Assembly: GCA_040775095.1 (NCBI GenBank)
Contig: JAXGTD010000151.1
Coordinates: forward strand, 1-9,093
DNA length: 9,093 nucleotides
Origin: JAXGTD01 sp040775095
Lineage (GTDB): Bacteria; Pseudomonadota; Gammaproteobacteria; Chromatiales; Chromatiaceae
Direction of reading: 5' to 3'
The notes below the pieces were generated by a model that was not told where the DNA came from, searched no databases, and saw only the letters and a list, made by a program, of their open reading frames with translations. Shown piece after piece: positions 1 to 5,984 of this stretch. Each line of letters opens with the position of its first letter. Within the stretch, counting starts at the first letter, position 1. The translations under genes were made by a program, and so were the position numbers.

Positions 1-13
1 CTCTCGCCGATCC

Positions 14-41
14 CGGGGCGCGCCCCCGGGGCCGCGCCCCG
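14..41 (+). terminator. Terminator-like GC hairpin of an upstream, off-window gene
   Basis: A perfect 9-bp stem (14-22 pairs with 33-41) closes a 10-nt loop and is followed directly by TCTTT at 42-46. The very GC-rich stem and short T run are the form of an intrinsic terminator for + strand transcription entering from the left edge. The T run is short, so termination may be incomplete. No coding sequence ending before it can be identified in the few bases available. Confidence 0.5.
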
Positions 42-46
42 TCTTT

Positions 47-298
47 GATCCCGAGCAACCGATCTCGACCGCGGGCGATGGAGCAACGCGCCGGGGGGAT
101 CAGGCCCACAACCGCCAGGGACGCGAGGGCCCAATGCCGCGGAGGACGACTCGACAGGGCCTCCGCAACCGCCTGTCGGCCCGAGCGCTCGCGAACCGAA
201 AACGCGGTTTCCGGCTCGCCCCATTTCCAGCCACTCGCGTGGCCGAAAATGCCGGGCCATCCCTGGCCCCGACGGGAAATGCTCTGAATCGGCACTTC
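47..298. other. Non-coding, hairpin-rich intergenic stretch
   Basis: I find no convincing gene here. The open frames at 45-287 and 134-328 lack a ribosome binding site, give Arg/Pro-rich products without recognisable motifs, and look like GC-rich noise. The stretch does hold several perfect inverted repeats: 139-145/160-166, 152-158/172-178, the 10-bp palindrome at 182-191 and the 6-bp hairpin 254-259/264-269. The first two interlock. The region may be simple spacer, or a structured leader or small RNA; the sequence alone does not decide. Confidence 0.5.
139..178 (+). other. Possible H-type RNA pseudoknot
   Basis: Stem 1 is GCGGAGG (139-145) with CCTCCGC (160-166). Stem 2 is CGACAGG (152-158) with CCTGTCG (172-178), extendable by a U-G pair (151 with 179). 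The stems interleave, giving connecting loops of 6, 1 and 5 nt, a geometry that can fold as a classical H-type pseudoknot. Both stems are perfect 7-mers. In GC-rich DNA chance pairing is common, and I have no evidence that this stretch is transcribed. Confidence 0.25.
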
Positions 299-315
299 CC
301 TAAGACTGGCCTAAC
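299..315 (+). promoter_or_regulatory. Candidate PmrA/QseB-type response-regulator box
   Basis: The sequence CCTAAG-ACTGG-CCTAAC is a direct repeat of CCTAA with an 11-bp period (299-303 and 310-314). PmrA and related QseB-type regulators are known to bind two YTTAA-like hexamers separated by 5 bp, which is this layout with one base changed in each half. The regulator encoded at 1669 belongs by sequence to that subfamily, so autoregulation of the gene set is the natural inference. A weak -10-like TAGCCT lies at 326-331, 10 bp beyond the box. Binding itself is not shown by the sequence. Confidence 0.4.
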
Positions 316-337
316 TCTCGGTGGGTAGCCTCCGAGT

Positions 338-355
338 CACGCGAATTTCCGCGTG
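338..355 (+). repeat. 6-bp inverted repeat in the pepSY leader
   Basis: CACGCG (338-343) and CGCGTG (350-355) pair perfectly around a 6-nt AT-rich loop. The repeat ends 6 nt before the ribosome binding site of the PepSY gene. It could be an mRNA hairpin affecting translation or a dimeric protein site; nothing distinguishes these. Confidence 0.35.
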
Positions 356-360
356 CCTTT

Positions 361-367
361 GAAGGAG
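361..367 (+). promoter_or_regulatory. Ribosome binding site of the PepSY gene
   Basis: GAAGGAG sits 8 nt upstream of the ATG at 376. It is a strong Shine-Dalgarno match and fixes the start of the PepSY gene. Confidence 0.8.
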
Positions 368-375
368 TCATCCTG

Positions 376-714
376 ATGAAACGCCAGATCCCGATCATCC
401 TCCTCACCTTGGCCTCCGCGGCCGGCAGCGCCGGTGCGTACGCCTCGGAATCAACGCAAAACGATGCCCTGGGAATCGCCGATGCCAAGGTCAGCCTCAC
501 GCAGGCGGTGAGCGCGGCCGAACGGCACGTCGGCGGCCAGGCCGCGCGCGCCGAGTACGAGAACGACGACGGCCAGCCGGTGTTCGAGGTTGAGGTGGTC
601 AAGGGCAGCACCGTGATGGACGTGAAGGTCGACCCCACGAGCGGCGCGGTGATCGCCGCGACCGGGGACCAGGCCGATCACGAGGAGGACGAGGACAGGG
701 AGCGGGACGAGTAG
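376..714 (+). CDS. Secreted PepSY-domain protein with acidic C-terminal tail
   Basis: A 112-residue periplasmic protein. Residues 1-23 form a Sec signal peptide (KR at the N-terminus, a hydrophobic IPIILLTLA core, cleavage probably after AYA). Residues 36-95 form a single PepSY domain: a helix with the LTQAVSAAERHVGG pattern, then strands with PVFEVEVV and MDVKVDPTSGAVIA. PepSY domains are known as inhibitory or ligand-binding modules and are often encoded beside two-component systems. The tail, residues 98-112, is 10 of 15 Asp/Glu with one His (H102), which could bind cations; that is inference. The start is fixed by GAAGGAG 8 nt upstream. A membrane protein, a response regulator and a kinase follow on the same strand, so it probably belongs to their signalling unit. 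The PepSY assignment is firm; the specific role is unknown. Confidence 0.88.
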   Translation: MKRQIPIILLTLASAAGSAGAYASESTQNDALGIADAKVSLTQAVSAAERHVGGQAARAEYENDDGQPVFEVEVVKGSTVMDVKVDPTSGAVIAATGDQADHEEDEDRERDE

Positions 715-728
715 GCATCGGCCACGCC

Positions 729-754
729 GTGCCGAGGTCGAGCGGCCTCGGCAC
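729..754 (+). repeat. Strong hairpin between the PepSY and membrane-protein genes
   Basis: GTGCCGAGG (729-737) and CCTCGGCAC (746-754) form a perfect 9-bp stem with an 8-nt loop, 15 bp after the PepSY stop. A TTTT run follows only at 763-766, 8 nt past the stem, so it is not a textbook intrinsic terminator. It could act as a partial terminator or as a 3' stabiliser giving more PepSY transcript than downstream transcript. Confidence 0.5.
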
Positions 755-799
755 CAGCACCCTTTTGGTTCACACGAATCCGACGCAGAGGATCCCCCA

Positions 800-1603
800 A
801 TGAACAGGCTTGCCCATGACGGCGCCGAGACCAAGCTCGGCGTCCTGCTCAACAAGGTCCCGGAGATCACCCTTTACTTCTGGATCATCAAGATCATGGC
901 GACCACGGTCGGCGAGACCGCCGCCGATTTCCTGATCTTCAACGCCCATGTCGGCCTCGGCGGCACCTCGCTGCTGATGAGCGGCCTGCTCGCGGCCGTG
1001 CTGACCCTGCAGATGCGCGAGCGTCGCTACATCCCCTGGCTGTACTGGGTAAGCGTGGTGCTGATCAGCATCGTCGGCACCCTGGTCACCGATAACCTGA
1101 CCGACCACTTCGGGGTCCCGCTGGAGCTGACCACCATCGGCTTCGCCCTTGCCCTGGCAGCGACCTTCGCGCTGTGGTTCGCAAGCGAACGAACCCTGTC
1201 GATCCACACCGTCTACAGCGGCCGGCGAGAGGCCTTTTATTGGGCCGCGATCCTGCTGACCTTTGCCCTGGGCACCGCCGCCGGGGACCTCGCCGCCGAG
1301 ACCATCGGCCTGGGTTACGGGCCCTCCGCGCTGATCTTCTCGAGCCTGATCGCGCTGGTCGTCTTCGCCTATCGCGTGCTCAACCTCAACGCGGTCGTCG
1401 CCTTTTGGGTCGCCTATATCCTGACCCGTCCGATGGGCGCATCGTTTGGCGACCTGCTCTCCCAGCCGGTGAGCAATGGCGGCCTGGGCTTTGGTACAGT
1501 GAGCACCAGCGCGGTGTTTCTCGTGATCATCCTGGCCCTGGTGGCCTATCTGACGGCCACCCGCCTGGATACGGCGACACCGTCCATCAACGAGGGCAAC
1601 TGA
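800..1603 (+). CDS. Eight-TM membrane protein with four internal repeats (COG4705-like)
   Basis: A 267-residue, very hydrophobic inner-membrane protein with about 8 predicted helices (roughly 24-46, 55-72, 80-100, 108-128, 145-167, 174-194, 198-218, 235-255). It resembles, from memory, the uncharacterised membrane-protein family COG4705. The motif [FY]W-x9-G-x4-D occurs four times with identical spacing: W28/G38/D43, W83/G93/D98, W148/G158/D163, W203/G213/D218. Unit spacings of 55, 65 and 55 residues suggest two successive duplications of a two-helix unit. Four buried Asp residues in equivalent positions suggest a cation or metal site or transport path, which is inference. The start is supported by AGAGGA 7 nt upstream. 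It lies between a PepSY gene and a two-component system, so it is probably their effector or co-sensor. No biochemical function is assigned. Confidence 0.88.
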   Translation: MNRLAHDGAETKLGVLLNKVPEITLYFWIIKIMATTVGETAADFLIFNAHVGLGGTSLLMSGLLAAVLTLQMRERRYIPWLYWVSVVLISIVGTLVTDNLTDHFGVPLELTTIGFALALAATFALWFASERTLSIHTVYSGRREAFYWAAILLTFALGTAAGDLAAETIGLGYGPSALIFSSLIALVVFAYRVLNLNAVVAFWVAYILTRPMGASFGDLLSQPVSNGGLGFGTVSTSAVFLVIILALVAYLTATRLDTATPSINEGN

Positions 1604-1668
1604 GCGAGTCGGCCCTTGCCGAGACCGCCCCGGCAGAGCGGAGTCGGTGATCCGAAGCAGGAGAGAGC

Positions 1669-2331
1669 ATGCGAATCCTGTTGGTCGAGGACGACCCGAT
1701 GATCGGCGAGGCCGTGTCCATTGCCCTGCGGGACGCGGCCTATGCCGTCGACTGGGTCGACAACGGTCCCACCGCTTCAACGGTGCTGTCCCACGGCGAG
1801 CATCAGGCCGTGCTGCTCGATCTCGGCCTGCCGGGGCGCGACGGACTGGAGGTGCTGCGCCGCCTGCGCCATGCCGGCGTCGGGGTGCCCGTGATCATCA
1901 TCACCGCCCGCGACGGGGTGGAGAGCCGCGTCGCAGGGCTCGACCTGGGTGCCGACGACTACCTGGTGAAGCCCTTCGACGTCGCCGAGCTGCTCGCACG
2001 CTTGCGCGCGGTGATCCGCCGCCAGGGCGGGCAGTCGGCCACGCTGCTGGGCAACGGCGTCCTCAGCCTCGACCCCGCGACCCACGAGGCCCGCCGGGGC
2101 GAGCGGACGCGACGCCTGAGCCCCAGGGAGTTCGCGCTGCTGCACGCGCTGCTGCTGCGCCCCGGACGCATCCTGTCGCGCGCCGAGCTGGAGGAACACC
2201 TCTATGGATGGAACGAGGAGGTGGAGAGCAACGCGGTGGACTTTCTGATCCACGCCGTGCGCAAGAAGCTCGGCGCCGACAGCATCCGCAACGTCCGCGG
2301 CGCCGGCTGGATGGTGGACAAACCCCGATGA
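1669..2331 (+). CDS. OmpR/PhoB-class response regulator, QseB/PmrA subfamily
   Basis: A 220-residue cytoplasmic DNA-binding response regulator. Residues 1-115 form the receiver domain with acidic pocket D8/D9, phosphoacceptor D51 in LLDLGLPGRDG, switch T79 and conserved K101 in VKPF. Residues about 125-218 form a winged helix: LSPREFALLHALL, then LYGWNEEVESNAVDFLIHAVRKKLG and the NVRGAGW wing. The YGW..EVESN..D/E...I segment is characteristic of the QseB/PmrA/TctD subgroup, whose members bind direct repeats with 11-bp period such as the one at 299-315. AGGAG lies 5 nt before the ATG. The stop overlaps the kinase start (ATGA), indicating translational coupling with its cognate sensor. All phosphotransfer residues are intact. 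Confidence 0.95.
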   Translation: MRILLVEDDPMIGEAVSIALRDAAYAVDWVDNGPTASTVLSHGEHQAVLLDLGLPGRDGLEVLRRLRHAGVGVPVIIITARDGVESRVAGLDLGADDYLVKPFDVAELLARLRAVIRRQGGQSATLLGNGVLSLDPATHEARRGERTRRLSPREFALLHALLLRPGRILSRAELEEHLYGWNEEVESNAVDFLIHAVRKKLGADSIRNVRGAGWMVDKPR

Positions 2332-3626
2332 GCCGCTCCCTGCGTGGGCGCCTGTCGAGAGCCCTCACCGCCGCGCTGCTCGTGCTGGGCCTGATCGCGG
2401 CCGTCGCATCCTTCTTCCTGGCCTTCGTCGAGGCCCGTGAGTTTCAGGATGACACCCTGCGTCAGTTGGCGATCCTGGCGGCCCCCAATGGCGCCGACGC
2501 CGTGCCGGCACGGGCGCGACAAGATGGTCTGTACAGCGACCCGGAGTCCCGCGTGCTGGTCGTCCAGCTCCCGGGCACGGCCCACCCATCCTGGCTGCCA
2601 GCGACACTCTCCGCCGGATTGCAGACGATCGACGCGCCCGATCAGCGGTTTCGGGTGTTCGTGCTCGATCGCCCCGGCGGCATGCAGACCGTGGTCATGC
2701 AGCCCACCGAGGCCCGCGACGAGATCGCGATGAACAGCGCGCTGCGCACGCTGGTGCCGCTGCTGTTGCTGTTGCCGCTGCTGGTCTGGTTGATCGTGCA
2801 CATCGTCCGTCGGGAGATGGCCCCCGTGCGGCGTCTGTCCGCGGGCCTGGATCGTCGCCCCGCCGGGCAGCTCGACCCGGTCCCGGACATCGACCTGCCC
2901 GACGAGCTGTTGTCCTTCGTGCGGGCCATCAACCGCCTTCTCGGGCGGGTGGAGCAATTGCTCGGCGAGCAGCGCCGCTTCATCGCCGATGCCGCCCATG
3001 AGCTGCGCACCCCGCTGACGGCGCTCTCACTGCAGATACAGAACCTTGACCGGGCCGACTCGCCGCAGACCTGGGCCGCGCGGATCGCGCCCCTGCGCTC
3101 GGGTATCGAGCGCGCGCGCCGGCTCGTCGACCAGCTGCTCTGCCTCGCCAGGACCCAGGCCGCACCCGCGGAGCCGAGCCTGATCGACGTGTCGGGGCTG
3201 GTTCGCGCCCTCATCGCCGATGACCTGCCCGTGGCCGAATCGCGCGGGATCGACCTCGGGCTGGACGAGGCCGCCGGTTTCACGCTGACCGGTTCCGCCG
3301 ACGCGCTCCGCCTGCTGATCGGCAACGGCCTGGACAACGCGCTGAAGTTCGCCCGCGAGGGCGGTGCGGTCACGCTGCGTCTGCGTCGCGAAGGCGACAG
3401 CGGCCTGATCGAGATCATCGACGACGGCCCGGGCCTCGCGGACTCCGAGCGCGACCGGGTCTTCGACCCCTTCTATCGCGCCGGGAATCCCCCCCGCCCG
3501 GGCAGCGGGCTCGGGCTGGCCATCGCCCGCGAGGCGGCCGCCCGCCTGGGCGGCGAGCTGGGCCTGCACAACCGCGACGATGCCCCGGGGCTGGTCTTTC
3601 GCTACCGGCAATCGCTGCGCCCCTGA
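2328..3626 (+). CDS. Sensor histidine kinase, QseC-like
   Basis: A 432-residue inner-membrane sensor kinase. TM1 spans about 11-34 and TM2 about 140-160, enclosing a periplasmic sensor region of about 105 residues. A HAMP-like linker follows, then the dimerisation/phosphoacceptor helix with H224 in FIADAAHELRTPL. The catalytic domain has the N box (GNGLDNALKF, N337), the G1 box (DDGPG, 365-369), an F box (FDPFYR) and the G2 box (GSGLGLAI, 392-399), so it should be an active kinase. The ATG at 2328 overlaps the regulator's stop by 4 nt. The frame is open back to 1647, but that upstream part overlaps the whole regulator gene and is rejected. The periplasmic part has no recognised ligand-binding signature, so the stimulus cannot be named. 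It is the last gene of the four-gene set and converges on the ABC exporter gene. Confidence 0.95.
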   Translation: MSRSLRGRLSRALTAALLVLGLIAAVASFFLAFVEAREFQDDTLRQLAILAAPNGADAVPARARQDGLYSDPESRVLVVQLPGTAHPSWLPATLSAGLQTIDAPDQRFRVFVLDRPGGMQTVVMQPTEARDEIAMNSALRTLVPLLLLLPLLVWLIVHIVRREMAPVRRLSAGLDRRPAGQLDPVPDIDLPDELLSFVRAINRLLGRVEQLLGEQRRFIADAAHELRTPLTALSLQIQNLDRADSPQTWAARIAPLRSGIERARRLVDQLLCLARTQAAPAEPSLIDVSGLVRALIADDLPVAESRGIDLGLDEAAGFTLTGSADALRLLIGNGLDNALKFAREGGAVTLRLRREGDSGLIEIIDDGPGLADSERDRVFDPFYRAGNPPRPGSGLGLAIAREAAARLGGELGLHNRDDAPGLVFRYRQSLRP

Positions 3627-3652
3627 ATGCCCACCGCAAGCGCGACCGGCCA

Positions 3653-5458
3653 TCAGCGGACCGGGGCGACGGCCCCTTCCCGCTCACGCTGTTGCAGTTC
3701 CCACATCGAGGCATAGGCGCCACCATCGGCGAGCAGCTGGCGATGGTCGCCCTGCTCGACGATGCGCCCCTGATCCATCACCAGGATGCGGTTGGCATCG
3801 ACGACGGTGGAGAGCCGGTGCGCGATCACCAGCGTCGTGTGGTCCTCCGACACCTCCGCCAGGGTCTGCTGGATGGCCTGTTCGGTATGGCTGTCCAGCG
3901 ATGAGGTGGCCTCGTCGAACACCAGGATGCGGGGGCGCTTGAGGATCGCCCGGGCAATGGCGACACGCTGCTTCTCGCCGCCGGAGAGCTTCAGACCACG
4001 CTCGCCGACGACGCTCTCCCAACCGTCTGGCAGACTCTCGATGAAGCGGCGGATGTGGGCCAGCTCGGCGGCGCGCTCGATCTCCTCGCGGGTCGCATCG
4101 GGCCGGCCATAGGCGAGGTTGTAGTAGATGCTGTCGTTAAACAGCACCGTGTCCTGGGGAACGATGCCGATCGCGGCGCGCAGGCTCTCCTGCGTGACGT
4201 TACGGATATCCTGCTCGTCGATCAGGATGCGGCCGCCGCTGACCTCGTAGAAACGGAACAGCAACCGGGCCAGGGTCGACTTGCCGGCGCCACTGTGACC
4301 CACCACGGCCACCTTCTCGCCCGCATCGATGCGGAAATCCACACCCGAGAGGATCACGCGCTCGGGCTGATAGCGGAAGTCGACCCGTTCGAAACGCACG
4401 CCGCCCTTGCGCAGCACCAGCGCCGGCGCCCGCGGTGGGTCGGTGATCTCCGGCGCGCGTTCCAGGAGCTTGAACACCAGGTCCATGTCGGCCAGCGCGT
4501 ACTTGATCTGGCGGTAGACGATGCCGAGAAAGCCGAGCGGGATGAACAGCTGCAGCATGAAGGCGTTGACCAGCACCAGATCACCAACACTCATGCCACC
4601 CTCGACCACGCCCCGGGCGGCGAAGAACATGATGCCCGTGACGCCAACGGCAATGATGCTGCCCTGTCCGAAGTTCAGCAGCGACATCGAGCTCTGGCTC
4701 TTGACCGCAACCTCTTCCCACTCCTCGAGGGTACCGTCGTAGCGCTCGAGCTCCATGCGTTCGTTGCCGAAATACTTCACCGTCTCGTAGTTGAGCAGAC
4801 TGTCGAACGCCTGACTGTTGGCGCGCGAATCCAGCACGTTCATGCGGCGGCGGTAGTCCATACGCCATTCGGTGATCGCGAACGTGAAGCCGATGTAGAC
4901 CAGCACCGTGCCGAAGGTCACCAGGGTGAACACCAGGGCGTATTTGGTCAGCAACACGCCCGCCACCAGCGTAAACTCGACCAGCACCGGGATGACGCTG
5001 AAGACCATGTAGTTGAGGATGGTCGAGACCGAACGGGTGCCCCGCTCCAGGTCGCGACTGACGGCACCGCTCTGGCGCTCCAGATGGTAGCGAAGCGACA
5101 ACGCGTGCAGGTGCTGGAGCACGCGGGTCGAGAGCCGGCGCATGGCGCGGAAGCGCACGCGCGCGAAGATCACATCGCGCAGCTCGTTGAAGAGCGAGCC
5201 GGAAAGCTTCAACGCCCCGTAGACCAGCAACAGGCTCACTGGCAACACGAAGCTCTGCACCGGGTGGCCTTCGAAGGCGTCGACGATGTCCTTGAGCACC
5301 AGCGGCACACCGACATTCGCCAGCTTGGCGAGCACCAGACAGGCGAGCGCGAACAGCGCACGGCCACGGAACTCCCACAGATACGGCAGCATGCCGCGCA
5401 GGTTGTGCCAGTCGCGCCGATCGCCATGCACGCGCTCGGTGGCGTTCATTCGTATCAT
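3653..5458 (-). CDS. atm1: Atm1/ABCB7-type ABC exporter (permease-ATPase half transporter)
   Basis: A half transporter of 601 residues, functioning as a homodimer in the inner membrane. Six TM helices lie in residues about 33-315, followed by an ATPase domain with Walker A GHSGAGKST (387-395), Q-loop PQD (434-436), signature LSGGE (491-495), Walker B ILVFDEA (511-517) and H-loop His547. The segment NYETVKYFGNE (223-233) is a hallmark of the Atm1/HMT1 subfamily. Bacterial Atm1 proteins are known to export glutathione derivatives, including metal-loaded ones; this substrate is inferred here. The frame is open upstream to 5617, but the extra 53 residues do not resemble family N-termini and would overlap the divergent gene. 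I chose the ATG at 5458 (GGA 6 nt upstream); the ATG at 5449 is a close alternative. The usual family length is about 600. The stop lies 26 nt from the convergent kinase stop. Confidence 0.93.
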   Translation of the reverse strand: MIRMNATERVHGDRRDWHNLRGMLPYLWEFRGRALFALACLVLAKLANVGVPLVLKDIVDAFEGHPVQSFVLPVSLLLVYGALKLSGSLFNELRDVIFARVRFRAMRRLSTRVLQHLHALSLRYHLERQSGAVSRDLERGTRSVSTILNYMVFSVIPVLVEFTLVAGVLLTKYALVFTLVTFGTVLVYIGFTFAITEWRMDYRRRMNVLDSRANSQAFDSLLNYETVKYFGNERMELERYDGTLEEWEEVAVKSQSSMSLLNFGQGSIIAVGVTGIMFFAARGVVEGGMSVGDLVLVNAFMLQLFIPLGFLGIVYRQIKYALADMDLVFKLLERAPEITDPPRAPALVLRKGGVRFERVDFRYQPERVILSGVDFRIDAGEKVAVVGHSGAGKSTLARLLFRFYEVSGGRILIDEQDIRNVTQESLRAAIGIVPQDTVLFNDSIYYNLAYGRPDATREEIERAAELAHIRRFIESLPDGWESVVGERGLKLSGGEKQRVAIARAILKRPRILVFDEATSSLDSHTEQAIQQTLAEVSEDHTTLVIAHRLSTVVDANRILVMDQGRIVEQGDHRQLLADGGAYASMWELQQREREGAVAPVR

Positions 5459-5475
5459 CGGGGATCCAGGGGTCG

Positions 5476-5504
5476 TTGAGTCGTTTTCCGGGGGCCCCAT
5501 TAAA
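5476..5504 (+). promoter_or_regulatory. Weak candidate promoter for the S24-like/adaptor unit
   Basis: TTGAGT (5476-5481) matches the -35 consensus at 4 of 6 bases. A 17-bp spacer follows, then an AT-rich ATTAAA (5499-5504) in an otherwise GC-rich stretch, a poor -10 match (3 of 6). Read on the other strand the same block gives TTTAAT, a possible -10 for the ABC exporter. Both divergent genes must be driven from this gap, but the exact elements are uncertain. Confidence 0.25.
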
Positions 5505-5526
5505 GGGCGATGAATGACACAGGCCA

Positions 5527-5551
5527 GGCGGACCGGGGGATCGGTCTCGCC
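5527..5551 (+). repeat. Bulged inverted repeat in the leader of the S24-like gene
   Basis: GGCG-GACCG (5527-5535) pairs with CGGTC-T-CGCC (5542-5551) around a 6-nt loop. This gives 9 bp with a single T bulge at 5547 and ends 25 nt before the gene start. It lies in the divergent gap shared with the ABC exporter gene, so it could be a protein operator or an RNA leader structure. Function is unknown. Confidence 0.35.
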
Positions 5552-5576
5552 GGGCCACACAGAAGTACGAGGCTGA

Positions 5577-5984
5577 ATGATGACAGAACCCATGATGGAA
5601 GGCACCGGATGCAGCATGCACGAGCCCTATGCCCTGCAGGTGCTCGGGCGGGACATGGAACCCGAGTTTCCAGACAAGTGCATCGTCATCATCGAACCGA
5701 CCCAGGCCTGCCGGGGCGGGATGTATGTCTTTGCCGAGGTCGAGGGCGTGCGCTGGTTCCGCCAGTACAACCGCGACGCGAGCGGCAAGCAATGGCTGAT
5801 CGCGCTGCACGAGGACTTCCCCAATATCGATCTCACCGGCCTCGACTGGAAGGTGCTCGGCGTGATCATCCAGCGCAACATCCGGCGCAAGGTCAAGCAC
5901 TACGAGTACACCGACGCCGGCGAGCCGGCAACACATGCCGCGACCCGCCCCATCAACGCCGTCGACATCACCGACCAGACGTGA
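5577..5984 (+). CDS. Stand-alone S24 (LexA/UmuD C-terminal) fold protein, apparently catalytically dead
   Basis: A 135-residue protein without signal peptide or DNA-binding domain. Residues about 18-100 match the S24/LexA-like beta fold: YALQVLGRDMEPEFPD, then IVIIEP, GGMYVFAEVEG, VRWFRQY, WLIALHEDFPNIDL and VLGVIIQR. In active members the first motif is GxSMxP with a nucleophilic Ser; here the position is Asp26 (GRDMEP). The general-base Lys that precedes Arg in the VKRL-like strand is Phe61 (WFRQ). It is therefore probably a pseudo-protease acting by binding, which is inference. GAGG lies 4 nt before the first ATG and 7 nt before the second (5580), so the start may be 5580. The stop overlaps the GTG start of the adaptor, suggesting coupled translation. 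It is divergent from the ABC exporter. The fold is likely; the role is unknown. Confidence 0.82.
   Translation: MMTEPMMEGTGCSMHEPYALQVLGRDMEPEFPDKCIVIIEPTQACRGGMYVFAEVEGVRWFRQYNRDASGKQWLIALHEDFPNIDLTGLDWKVLGVIIQRNIRRKVKHYEYTDAGEPATHAATRPINAVDITDQT

Noticed and set aside
45..328. Two + strand frames of 80 and 64 codons before the PepSY gene
   Set aside because: No ribosome binding site, Arg/Pro-rich composition and no motif, in a hairpin-rich spacer.
770..1780. Long - strand open frame (336 codons) opposite the membrane protein
   Set aside because: It lies antisense to a clear membrane protein and the regulator start. Its product is Gly/Gln/Arg/Asp-rich without domains, as expected for a GC-rich shadow frame.
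1647..2327. N-terminal extension of the kinase frame by 227 codons
   Set aside because: It overlaps the entire response regulator in another frame and gives Arg/Pro-rich nonsense. The ATG at 2328 gives a normal kinase N-terminus.
4055..5479. 474-codon + strand open frame antisense to the ABC exporter
   Set aside because: The product is His/Asp/Glu/Gln-rich with no motifs, while the opposite strand holds every ABC signature. It is a mirror of codon bias.
5491..5498. GGGGCCCC palindrome as an operator
   Set aside because: An 8-bp GC palindrome is common by chance in this composition and has no second copy nearby.
5459..5617. Longer start for the ABC exporter (ATG at 5617 or 5500)
   Set aside because: The extra residues are Pro-rich and unlike family N-termini, and the 5617 start would overlap the divergent gene.
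5616..5627. GCSMHEP as the S24 catalytic Ser motif
   Set aside because: The following residues do not fit the fold. The GRDMEPEFPD segment 13 residues later aligns with GxSMxP and the downstream strands, so Ser13 is probably coincidental.
5510..5980. N-terminal extension of the adaptor frame
   Set aside because: It overlaps the S24-like gene and has no domain. The lipoprotein signal begins right after the GTG at 5981.
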